Assembly: GCA_000934455.1 (NCBI GenBank)
Contig: KN886848.1
Location: forward strand, 44,772 to 70,819
Direction: 5' to 3'
Source of the DNA: Apostichopus parvimensis
Lineage: Eukaryota; Echinodermata; Holothuroidea; Aspidochirotida; Stichopodidae
DNA: 26,048 bases
Position 1 is the stretch's first letter, and the number at the start of each line of letters is the position of its first letter. A program made the position numbers and the translations under genes. The notes below the pieces were generated by a model. That model was not told the DNA's origin and did no database searches. It saw nothing but the letters and a program-made list of their open reading frames with translations. Positions 1 through 12,500 of this stretch are shown here, piece by piece.

Positions 1-330
1 TTTAAACTCACCATTACCCCAGCCATTTAAGGATCAATACTGGTGTGTGATGTTTAAACTCCCCCTCACCCCACCCATTACTGATCAATACTGGTGTGTG
101 ATGTTTAAACTCGCCATTACCCCCCCCTCCCTTCACCCCACCCATTACTGATCAATACTGGTGAGTGATGTTTAAACTCGCCATTACCCCACTCATTACT
201 GATCAATACCAGTGTGTGATGTTTAAACTCACCATTATCCCCCCCTCCTTTTACCCATTACTGATGGATACCAGCGATCGCCGTTACCCCCCCCCCCCCT
301 TTTACCTCCCACCCATTACTGTTACTGGAG
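1..330. repeat. ~50-67-bp minisatellite, about five copies (ARMC8 intron 17)
   Basis: Units begin TTTAAACTC at 1, 52, about 107, 171 and 220, and carry CATTACTGATCAATACTGGTG-type sequence, with C-rich runs of varying length (up to ten C) causing the length changes. It runs from the window edge to within 15 bases of the exon-17 donor. Confidence 0.85.
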
Positions 331-344
331 TAGAGTAATCTTAC

Positions 345-511
345 TTTTCAAAGAGAACCTGGTCTGTTGATGTAAGCAGTGACTGGAGTTGTTTGTAGAC
401 GTTGAATTCTTTCAGCTTCCTCTGCCTCATATCTGCTCCTTCTTCCTCCTTCCAGACCAAGTTATTGATGCAGTAAACAGCAGCCACTTGTAACTTGACA
501 TTCTCATGTCT
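345..511 (-). CDS. ARMC8: ARMC8 coding exon 17 (last in window)
   Basis: Residues 595-650. Acceptor TCCTACAG, donor GTAAGA, phase 0 in and 2 out, so at least one more exon follows to the left of position 1. [19 protein letters not shown] aligns with human HSHVKLQLAAMFCISNLIW, followed by the EEEG stretch. The missing part should correspond to the human terminal helix AKMALQQYL. Confidence 0.95.
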
Positions 512-3500
512 CTGTAGGAGGGGGGTCGGGGGGGGGCAGAGGAGGAGAAGCAGAGGCGGTAATATTATGATAGTAAAATGATTTACTCTTGTACAGCTTT
601 TACATGGTTACAGTGTTTCCATGGTTACACTATCTAAGGATGATGCTGTTTGACCAGAGATGCTACTTTAGTTTGATGATAGAAAACTTTCTTTTGCATT
701 TCAGTACTAAGAATCACATTATAATATTCTTACAAAACTTTTGAAAGACTCCCAAATATCTAATACAATGGTACTCAGAAATAATAAGATAATAATTACT
801 ATCACCCAACAGTTGTCTTAACAGTTCCTGGTTACCAGGCGACTCATACAGAATATTAATGCAACTGCAAAAGCCTGTTAATTATTGCGATCATGCATTT
901 AGATGCCTTGTTTTAAACAACAGAACAGTAAAACATATTTTCTTCTTATATGATATCTTTTCTCCTTGTTTTCTGATAGGAATTATAGAAAGTTCTTATA
1001 AGTAAAAATTAAGACATAAATAAGTATACTAATGTACCTTGGTCACAGACTACCAAAGAAAAATAAAATGAAAAAAAAACAAAACAAAAAATGAAAAAAC
1101 AAATTGCTGAATGGTCTTGCCCCTAGTATTCATGTTTGACTGCTCTATGAATATTCATATTGGAAGTTATTAAAATATACACCCAGTTGGGACAATTCTC
1201 TATAAACTGTAATTTCGTGTCCTGCTTCAAAGCACTCGTACTGACAGTTTTTGCAGTATGAATATCCTGTTTCTATCAGATTAAAGGACACAAACTGTTA
1301 ATACTGTCAGTATCAGTGCTTTGAAGCATGATTTGAGAGGACAGTATAGAGTGGTATTAGCATTAGAATCAGAAAAGGTTAGGAACTGTTCATACTGTCA
1401 GTACGAGTGCTTGAAAGCATGATATGACAGGACAGTATAGAGCGGTATTAGCATTAGAATCAGATAAAGGTGAGAAACTGTTCATACTGTCAGTATGAGT
1501 GCTTTGAAGCATGACATGAGAGGACAGTATAGAGTGGTATTAGCATTACAGAATTGACCTAACTGTCTATGAAACAAGAGAATTTTCTCACCATATAGTA
1601 CGTTAATTTCTTCAAGATGTCCTCGTTAGACATGATAAAGTCTTTAGCGTTATTTCCGTCCGCAATGTTCGCCAGGATGCAGAGGGTTTGCTCTTTGACC
1701 TCTGGTGGGTGGTTCCCCTCCAATATCATCACCACGGCTGTCATTATCTGTTTGTTGTGCGAGTTCATAATTATATCGATGTCCTGTGAGAAGAAAAAGT
1801 TATTTAAAGAAAAAACAGAAGTTATAAAGATGTCTTTCATTCGAATGAATTTATGGAATAATTGTAATTACATATGATTATTTACTGTTTATGTTTTTAG
1901 ATGACATTAACTGATGGTTAAGATATGAGTTTATTTAAATGCACTTGGGAAACACATGTTTCATGAGGAAAGTCTCTGTGAAACATTATTATTATTATTA
2001 TTGTTATTACCTTTTTTCCCCCTCCACTTATTGATAACTCTAGAATCAAATGAACAATTTACTGCATACTAAATGCCTCAAATTATATAAATGTCATAAC
2101 ACAATAACAGTTGTAATTACTATTATTATTGTTAATACTATTATTACAATTAGTATTGCTTTTTATTATTATTATTATTGTTGTTTGTGTAATTATTATT
2201 GTAACTATTATTATTACTATTATTATTGTTAATACTATTATTATTATTGTTGTTGTTAATATTTTTATACCAAAATATTTTAAGTGCTCAATACAAACCA
2301 TGCAGTCTGCTCACAAGCACTTACCAAACAAAAGAAGGCGAATATACAAACAAGAAACTAGATCAACTACTTATAAGTATTGCAGGATAAGATGTGTCTT
2401 GATAGTTCATTTAAAAGCTTCAAGCGAATTTGATAGTACGGATCGTAGTTGGAAGCTTGTTCCATATATGGCTCGTTGTGATTGAAAATGCATTATAGAG
2501 TCTGCATAGGGATGCCTTAGGTTGGAAATTAAACTATATTTGGTGAAAGTAAGTGGGTAGGTTGGTTTGGCAACAAAACTAGATTAACTTTGGGTGACAG
2601 CAGAAGAACATTCTCGGTGACAGTGAGCAACAGACCAATGTGAGTGACAGCAATAGTCTATTCCAATAGCAGACGATGTAACACTTCTCTTAAAGAAAGA
2701 AAGGAGGTACATTAAACTTCATCAAAGTCCAACATTTTTGTTAAAAAAGTTATGTTACCTCTGAGGATAAATGATGTCAATATTATAAAGAAAATGAGAA
2801 ACATTGTTATTAGAAGCACACACAAAACATCACCCAATTGATACAAATACTCCGATGAAGATATTGAAAATCTTACTGATTTTGATGACAATAAATTTCG
2901 GAGCAGTCCAAGCGTCTTCATTAGAATGTCAACGTTATCGTCTGTGAGCAGCTTAAACAGTTGTTCCGTGCCCAGCTGGGCCAGTATCGTGTTCTTGATA
3001 TTCTGTTCCGATTGGAAGGCCATGTTCATCAGGCCCCAGATGCCGTTGAGCCTCAAGTACATGTTGTCACTCCTTGTTAGCTGACAGAACATGATCACTG
3101 CTCCAGATTCAACTATGTGCTGCAATGAAAAGGGAATAAAAACAGGAGAAATGTCAGAAAAAATTCAAGAAAAAGCAACAGCAAAATTTGAAAAGAGAGA
3201 AATGTCATGTTGCGAACAACTGGGTATAGCATCAAGCTGTCTAGACCAGGCGATTTTGGGAGAAAAGAGTTGTCAGTCACTGGTTGGAGGGTGACTTAAT
3301 ATTTACCACATAGTTCATTAACATATACAAGGTGGTACTATATTTACCACTGTCTTTCACAAATAAGTTGGTGCAATGTTACCACATTGAATAACAAAAC
3401 AAGGTGGCCAATGTTACCTCACTGTATAACACAGATTACCACATTATACACGACAAACGAGGTGGCACAATCTTACAGTGTATAACACAAACACAGTGCC

Positions 3501-6500
3501 ATAATATGGCCGCACTATGTAACACACTCAAGGCAGTGCAAATTGTGCAATGTTACTTCATTATAACACAAACAAGGTGGAACAGTTTTACGTCATTCAA
3601 TTACAAAAACAAACTCTGCAATGTTATCACATTCAATAATGAAAACAAGTTGCCACAAATTTACCGCACTGTATAACACAAACAAGGTGGCACCATGTTA
3701 ACACGTATAACACAAACAAGGTGGCACCATGTTAACACGTATAACACAAACAAGGTGGCACCATGTTAACACGAATAACACAAACAAGGTTGCACCATAT
3801 TAACACAAATAACACAAACAAGGTTGCACCATGTTAACACGTATAACACAAACAAGGTGGTGCAAAGTTACCATATTGTATAACACAAACAATGGGGTGC
3901 AGTATTACCATTCTGTATAACACAAACATGGTGGCACATATTACCTCACTATACAACACAAACAAGCTGCCACAATCTTATCACATTGAATAATACAAAC
4001 AAGATGGTGGCAAAATCTTACCTCATTGAATAACACAAACAAAATTATGCAATGGTACCTTACTGTATAACACACACACAAGGTGGCACAATGTTACAAC
4101 ACTGACAAATGACAATGACACAAACAATGACACAAACAGGGTGATACAAAATTACCACACTGTATAACACAACTGTGGTGGGACTATGTTACCAATCTGT
4201 ATGATGGTGCAAAGCAACTTCATTGAATTAAGAAAAACAAGGTGCCAAAATGTTACCATATTTTACAACACAAAAAAACATGGTGGTGCAATCATACCAC
4301 ATTGTCAAACACAAATAAGGTGCCACAATTTATTTCACAACGAAGGTGGTGCAATGTTTCCATGTAGGATAATACAGACAAGGTGCCACAATGTTACCTT
4401 ACTGTATAACACAAACACGGTGCCACAATATTAACACACTATTTAACACAATCAAGGCAAGGCAATGTTACTTCATTATAACACAAACAAGGTGGAACAG
4501 TTTTATGACATTCAATTACAAAAACAAATTGTGCAATGTTATCATATTCAATAATGAAAACAAGGTGCCACAAATTTACCGCACTGTATAACACAAACAA
4601 GGTGGCACCAATTTAACACGTATAACACAAACAAGGTGTTGCAAAACTACCAACCTTTTTAACACAAACAAGGGTGGCACAATTTTACATTGAATAACAA
4701 ACAAGGTGTTACCTCACTGTATAACATACACAAAATGGTGCCACCATGTTACCACATTGTATACAAAACAAGGTGGCAAAATTTTAAAATATTGTATAAC
4801 ACGAACAATGTGCCACCATGTTACCACTAAGAAGGTGCCACAATGTACCACACAAACAAGGTGGTGCAATATTACCGTATTGTATCATACAAACAAGGTG
4901 CCGCCATGATACCACAAAGGTGCCACAATGTTTTACAGAAACAAGGTAGTGCAATATTACCATTTTGTATAATACAAACAAGGTGCCACCATGTTATCTC
5001 ACTCTTAAGACAATGTGCCACAATTACAGAAAAGGTGCTATAACATATCACAGAAAAAAGGTGCCACAATGTTACCAGATGGTATGCCACAAACAAGGTG
5101 CCACAATGTAACCACAGACAAGGTGTCACAATGTATTACACAAATAAGGTAGTGCAATATTACCATATTGTGTAATACAAACAAGGTGCCACCATTTTAT
5201 CTCACTCTTTAAGACAATGTGCCACAATTACAGAAAAAAAGGGGCTATAACATATCACAGAAAAAAGGTGTCATGATGTTACCAGATGGTATGCCATAAA
5301 CAAGGTGCCACAATGTAACCACAGACAAGGTTCCACAATGTTTAACAGAGAAAAGGCGGTGCAATGTTACCATGTTGTATAACAGAAACAAGGTGCCACA
5401 ATATCTAACACAAACAAGGTAGCACAACATCACTGTACACAAAACAGGGTCACGTGATATCATTACGGTATTTTATAACAGAAACAATGCACAATATTGC
5501 TATATCGTACAAGAAAAACAATTAAAGTTGCTGTCCGTTTTAAAGCTACATGTTACAGCAAGAGGGATTTCCACCTGAGCTGAAAGTGTAATAAATTATA
5601 TAAAATTTGCAGAAAAACATGGATTAAATTTTGTGATTTCCTTTATATTAAAAGCAGTCAAGCACACAGACATACACAAGTCACTACCTGGTGGTATACG
5701 TTCTACACACACACACGGCTGTGTTTTACATTCAGACCGAGGACCCCATTGTTTTTTGTCCATTGTTCAAATCCACGTACCCTAACCTTAACAATACCCC
5801 ATAACAATAGAATTCTTGCGAGGACGTGGTGATTCTTAAGAAATCACATCAGAGGACCTGGAATTCTTTTGTTCAAGTCCACAGTCAGAATAGAAAACAA
5901 ACGCGCACACACACACATTACACAGTAGGTCCTTACCGATTTACTGGGTGAAAACTCCAGGAGAAGATTACAGATAGTTGAAGAGGCAGCGACCATTAGA
6001 TCCTCAGATTGTTCTGTTTGTAGGATCTGTGTAAGAAATCAAAAGGTTTCTCCAATAAAATAGATTGATAGTTTTTTGTGGGTGATTCCAAAAAAAGGGC
6101 CCAACTTGTGACAAGTTTGGTTTGCATATTCCCTGTTACAATGCGAATCAGTGAAAAAGACTTTCTGTAAGTTTAAAGTCCGTTTTCATCAAAATACAGC
6201 AAAAGGTTGAGTATTTAGGTTTCATTCGTGATCGAGTTTGTTTATCCTCCAAGACAAACTGCTCAAGCTTCAAACAAATCTCTGATATTACCGTGTTGGA
6301 AGTTTGAAATACAGTTTCCCATATTGTTTAAGATGGGTTCATTACTCAAGTCAGGGAGTAAAAACAAAGTAATTTATATCATTGACGATGTTGATCTCTT
6401 GAGCTGGAAGTTCCTGGATTCATGAAAAGGCTTTATTTAAAAATCTTTGGGACTGATTTCTACTTCCAATCCTATAATTCAGGGATGGGCATGAAATAGA

Positions 6501-9500
6501 TCTTGTAGACCACAGAGAAATTGTGTACCCAATCTGCAGACCCCAACCCTTAATAAAACAAGTACCAACTGCTTTCAGATGGAAATATAACATTATATGG
6601 TCAAATAAAATAACAGAAGATTCCTCACGTGCATTGTTCGCCTGTTATCTTGAAGTCCTATCACAAGTTAGGCCCTAAGCCTATGTACCAATACCCCCCC
6701 CTCCCCCCCGCCTCTACGTATACATAATTTTATGTAATCCGTTGCCTTTAGGTTCTGTGGACTGAACTGATAAGCGTTTTGGAAACCTTGGAGGCCCACC
6801 TGTCCTCTACTAATAAGCGTAGGAGGCGGGGGCTGCAGCCCCCTCAACCAATTTTTTTTAATGAAAATTCGGGAAATATGATGAGAAATTTTTCAATAAT
6901 AAAAACTGATATTATTATCATTATTATTGTAACGATTACCCCAATAATTATAACCAATTAATAATACACGGCAAATAACAGGGCAAATGATTGTATGTTA
7001 TTGGCATGCGATGTAATAACCAATGCATGCCTATATGATATGCACATTGACATGTTGAACACGCGCGGAGCGTGCGAAAATTTTTGGTTATATTTTTCGG
7101 GCAAGTCGTTACAGCCCCCCCCCCAAACCAAATTTGGCTCCTACGCCTATGGCTCTACTCACATTCATTAATGGTCTCCATACACCATGGTCTTGAAAAC
7201 TGGTCCTGAGCTGTTGAACAGATCTTGAGAGACTGTGCAAACATCTAAAAAATCACAAAAATAATTTCACAATTTAAGTAAATATAGTATGGAAAGCATC
7301 CTTTTACAAACTTTGTAACTTTGAAACTAAGAGAAAATTAAACCATCGAGTTAAAAGTTACAGGGATATTCCGGAGGCAGAAGGTCATTGTTAAAAAAAA
7401 TTCTAGTAAAATGTTCTGTATCGTTCGATCGTAATTGGAAGGTTTCTCAAGACATATTAAAGGAATATTTTATTTTTTTTATTTTTTGGACTGATGAAAA
7501 AGCAATACATTCTAAGAACTAGATAGCTTACAATTCTCGAGATTTTGGTAACTGAAATTGTCACAGTTTTTATTATAAATGAACCTTGAAGCCAACAGGA
7601 GTGAGGTCATAGTTGCACACTGAGAGAAAAATGTTTTGTTTTACATTTTCACTTTACTTATATCACGTTGCATTGGGTTAGAGTTCCAACTTTACCTAAA
7701 GGGGGTGTGAAGCTTGCAATGTACCAATGATGATGATAGTGTGTTCATACTGATATACATCCAGATTCTGACGGAGAAAATTGTACTTAAATGTTGAGTA
7801 AACAAAAAGAAAAAAAATTTTGTAGTGCGCATCTGTGATATCACATCTGTTTGCTCTAAGTTAACTTTTGGTTCAAAACTTGCAAACTTCAAATGTTGTT
7901 ATCTAGAAAACGATACGGAGGAATCGAACTCAACATTTCAATATGCAGGATGCTTAAAATTTGTGCCTCCTCTTTCCTCTGGACTATTCCTTTCAAAATG
8001 CTGTCAAGCTGCGGAAAATTTGCGAAGGGATTTACCTGACAGCGGCTAATCTGACTTTATAATTCTCGTCTGACATCGACTGTTCCATGTCATCCATTAA
8101 CGGTTCTGTTTCTATTATCTGTTAAAAAACAAAAGGAAACAATACAATTGACACCAACTGAAAAAAGAACAATGGACCCTATAACAATCACATATTACAA
8201 CAAAGAATAATTTATTGTATAAAGTTTGTGAAGGCTTTGAATTTTGTCCCTCATGAAAAACTATCATTCCCATGTTAAAAAAAAACCCTGGTATTCATAT
8301 TTTGATATTTGGATTTGTACAGCGGTCTGACTATTTTGCATGTTACTTTAGCGATGTGATACAGAATAAATAATTCCCTGCATAAAATGGTTAAATAATT
8401 AAATCATGGATGAAAATTGGAGAATATTTTGAAAGAATCACAACCACACCTCCCTGATCTTGCCCTTACGGATTCAATGTACAGAACAAAATCACAGCTG
8501 GTAGGATATATTAAACTTTGCAGAATGATAATAATGAAACCGTAACAATCAAAGTTAATCTAAAACAATGAATTTCCTAAATTCAATCAAAGGCTTATTC
8601 TTATATTCAGGCCCCAAAATATCCAGTTATTTACTAGCTAAAATATTGCCAGTGGATTTTGTTGTTTGCCAGTAGCAAAATAAAATAAAATCTGCTGCCA
8701 GGAGGCATTAAGAACATAAACACATTGTATTGTCTGTTAACATTCGTCAGTCCAAGAAACCTCACGATTTCCGAATCTAACATAAGGCCATGTTTTATTG
8801 CTCATTATCAGCAAATATTACTGGGGCTGCTCTCAAAAGCCTGCGTATAGTAACTGAATGTGGCTTGTAATTCATGAAAATGCCTGTGAGAACTTGACTT
8901 CAGGTAGTAGATATTTTTCTAAGCATTGGTATTTGATTAGCAAGTGGCTAATATTACAAAAATTCTAGGCCTGACCTATTCATTGTAATAATTAGATACA
9001 AAAGGTACTTAAAATGGTGGAAAAAGAAGTAAAACATTGAGGGATTTGCAAACACCTGTCCATAGGCATGAAATGTCTGTAATGATAAACTAAGTACTAC
9101 AAGTTATGGCCTAAAGATGGCTCCCAACCCACTCCACTATATTATTACAAGCTAAATTGTTGTGGTACTAATATTATGCAACTTTGGATATTATTAACCT
9201 TCGGTGCCCCTGTTTTAATGTCGTGAAGATCCTTTCGACCTGACAATTGGTCTATGCAACAATCATGGATAAAATTTGAGTGCAGGTAAAACATGTTTAA
9301 CATATAAAATGTCCCTATAGGGGATTGAATCTTTAAGTAGTCGTCCTGACCTAGTACGAATCAGCAGAGAGAGACTGTGGATGCAACGCCTTTCAACACC
9401 ATTCAACCTCATGGGCTCAACATTCAGGTAGGAACTCACCATGGACTCCTACCAAAATACTGGCATAATTTGAAAGCCATTGTTTTCCTTTTCTAATTGA

Positions 9501-12500
9501 CTACATTCTCTTTTGGTATTCTGTTATTAAGTAACTTTACCACATTTTTAGGAGTGCCTGTATAGTTAATGTGAAATGGGTAATAATATATTCAAGGAAA
9601 ACAAACGACAAGATGAGCCAGAAATCAAGTCAATGCCATCATGTGTGTTGTTCTATTTTCCTTACTTTTTTCCTGATTTCTTCGTCGTTGGCCGAGATAG
9701 CTGCAAATGTCATAAAAGCGGCTTGTTTCAAATTTTGTACTGATTCAGATGGATGTAACTGTAAAATAAGAACAAAACACACAAATAAAATCATCAATCG
9801 ATCAAGCAATAAAATAATAAATAAATGTAAGTTATCAATTTGAATTAAGTAAACTCTTCATAATCATAAGACCAATTGACCATACTTTTCAAAGCCATGG
9901 AAACCATAGGACAGGAGTGGAACAATTCGTTGATATCAAACTCTTCCAATCTTGACATTATCCCTTACGCCAAATTCCAAAAACGACAACATGAACAACC
10001 CACATACTAGCCTAATTTGTATTCTGTCTGCAAGTGTCGGGCATGAAACAGAGGTTGCTCTAGCCAACGTGAAATCTTTACGTCCAAACTGTCTGCCCAC
10101 ACCTGTGTTGTATACTATTCAAACAATTTGAGGTGAATTATGAAAATTTAGACTAGGTTTAAGATTATCTCTGTTGACATATGGACTCAGAGTTGAATAC
10201 TCAAACTGGGCCTCTACAAACCAACTTTAGATCTCAGAAACAATGTACTCTACTGTAACTTTGGCTACTAAAGTTAAAAAACAAATGAAATGGAGTAAAA
10301 TATAAACTGGAGAAGAAAGACCTAAACTTGGTCTTCACTGCAATATCCAACTCAATAACAAAACAGCCTTTGACCATACAATGTTCCTCAACCTATCACC
10401 TGTTCATATATGCCAGCAGTCAGAAGACCCTATTTGATACAGAATCGTAGCATATAAGACAACATTCTCTATTGTATAGAATTAAAAATATATACAAACA
10501 AACAAACAAACACCTGTGACTTACTTTCCTATACAAACAAACAAACAAACACCTGTGACTTACTTTCCTATACAAACAAACAAACAAACACCTGTGACTT
10601 ACTTTCCTATACAAACAAACAAACACCTGTGACTTACTTTCCTATACAAACAAACAAACAAACACCTGTGACTTACTTTCCTATACAAACAAAAAAACAC
10701 CTGTGACTTACTTTCCTATACAAACAAACAAAGACACACCTGTGACTTACTTTCCTATACGAACAAACACCTGTGACTTACTTTCCTATACAAACAAACA
10801 AACACCTGTGACTTACTTTCCTATACAAACAAACAAACACCTGTGACTTACTTTCCTATACAAACAATCAAACACCTGTGACTTACTTTCCTATACAAAC
10901 AAACAAACACCTGTAACTTACTTTCCTATACAAACAAACAAACACCTGTGACTTACTTTCCTATACAAACAAACAAAGACACACCTGTGACTTACTTTCC
11001 TATACAAACAAACACCTGTGACTTACTTTCCTATACAAACAAACAAACACCTGTGACTTACTTTCCTATACAAACAAACAAACACCTGTGACTTACTTTC
11101 CTATACAAACAAACAAACAAACACCTGTGACTTACTTTCCTGTCTTTAACATTTAAATATGAAGCTATCGTTGGTATGAGATGGTCTGTTATGCTGGCCG
11201 TCTTTTGAAGTTCAACATCCTCTTCCACTAAGAAGGCTAACGCTTCAGCTCCGGCCACTCGGTCGTGCACGGAACAGTCTCGTTTACACATCCGCACCAG
11301 ACAAGGTAAGACCTATACGAAACCAGACACATAAAAAAATTAAGAATGACGAACAACAGTACGCATTAACAGCCCCCCCCTCCCCTCCCCCTTACCCCCT
11401 CCGAAAAAACTGATCATGAAATGTTAGAGAAAGCAAATACAATCGCCATCTTTATCTCATATTAGTGATATGCTAGTGATGGACAAATCCCCTGAACAGC
11501 TAAGAATAATTTAACTCTGCTTTGGGAGTGTTTTTTTTCTTTTTTCCTTTTTTTCTTCTTCATATGTTAAGACAGGAGACTTGAGCAACTGTAAAACTAA
11601 AATCCCAGAGCCAGCATTTTTGCAAGAGGATATTTCCCAAAAAGAAGATCTTATTTTTTTGCTGTTTGCTGTCTTTCATCGTAAGCAACCCTATCATAAA
11701 ATATAAAGATGATGGTTGGGTTGGTTTCTCTTTTAATACTCGGTGTACCTAGACCCCCTCCCCAACCCCTGACATGACATTTGAAACAGGATATCTTACA
11801 AATGAAGGTTTTTACTTTGCTGTTTGAGGACCTTTTCGTCGTAAATATCTATCTCTATCATAAAACATAAAGATGAAGGTTGGGTTTGTTTCTCCTTTAG
11901 TACTCAGTGTACCAAGACCTCTACCCCCCCACCCCCCCCACTCTCCCGACATGAAATTTGAACCAAATGAAGAAGATTTTACTTTTCTGTTTGATGCAGT
12001 CTTTCATTGTAAACATCTCAATCATAAAACATAAAGATGAAACTTGGATTTGCTTCTCCAGTAATGCTGCTGAGTATCAAGGTTGGACGCAGTATCTAAA
12101 AATATTTTACAAATATGAAGTGTCTCTGAGGAACTATCAGTACGATAGGAGCAACAACGAAAAAGATTGCTTTAAAAATGGCAAACCTTGGTGACTACGA
12201 TGGGATCCTTACAACTGATAGCTTTAGCTCTGCTTAAACTGCATAAACTGTAGAAAGTGAATGAAAAGTTACATCAAAGGTATTGTAAATTATTCAAAAC
12301 CGTATCACATTTTATCGAGAACCAATGACACTTAGTTGGTAACTGATGAATGTTGTGCTGTATGTTACAATACTGCTGATGGATGGCACACTTGAAAATA
12401 ACATTAGCATGTTCATCTATTCAGATCAATATAGAAAATAAAGTTAAGATCAATTATTTCACATTACAGGGACCATCTGGTGGCTAAAGCAGTTTGCTTA

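Noticed and set aside
1617..1877. 86-codon plus-strand frame
   Set aside because: Shadow of ARMC8 exon 16 on the opposite strand.
2050..2485. Hydrophobic open frames on both strands
   Set aside because: They are translations of (ATT)n/(GTT)n microsatellite and change with its length.
3404..5463. Small open frames within the intron-14 array on both strands
   Set aside because: All follow the repeat unit and disappear when units are compared; none has a domain or splice support.
3300..5520. CRISPR-like array of direct repeats
   Set aside because: Eukaryotic intron; units are diverged and contiguous, without unique spacers of constant length.
10420..10626. Repetitive frame [13 protein letters not shown] as a protein
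   Set aside because: It is the translated minisatellite; units of 35 and 39 bases break the frame and stop it.
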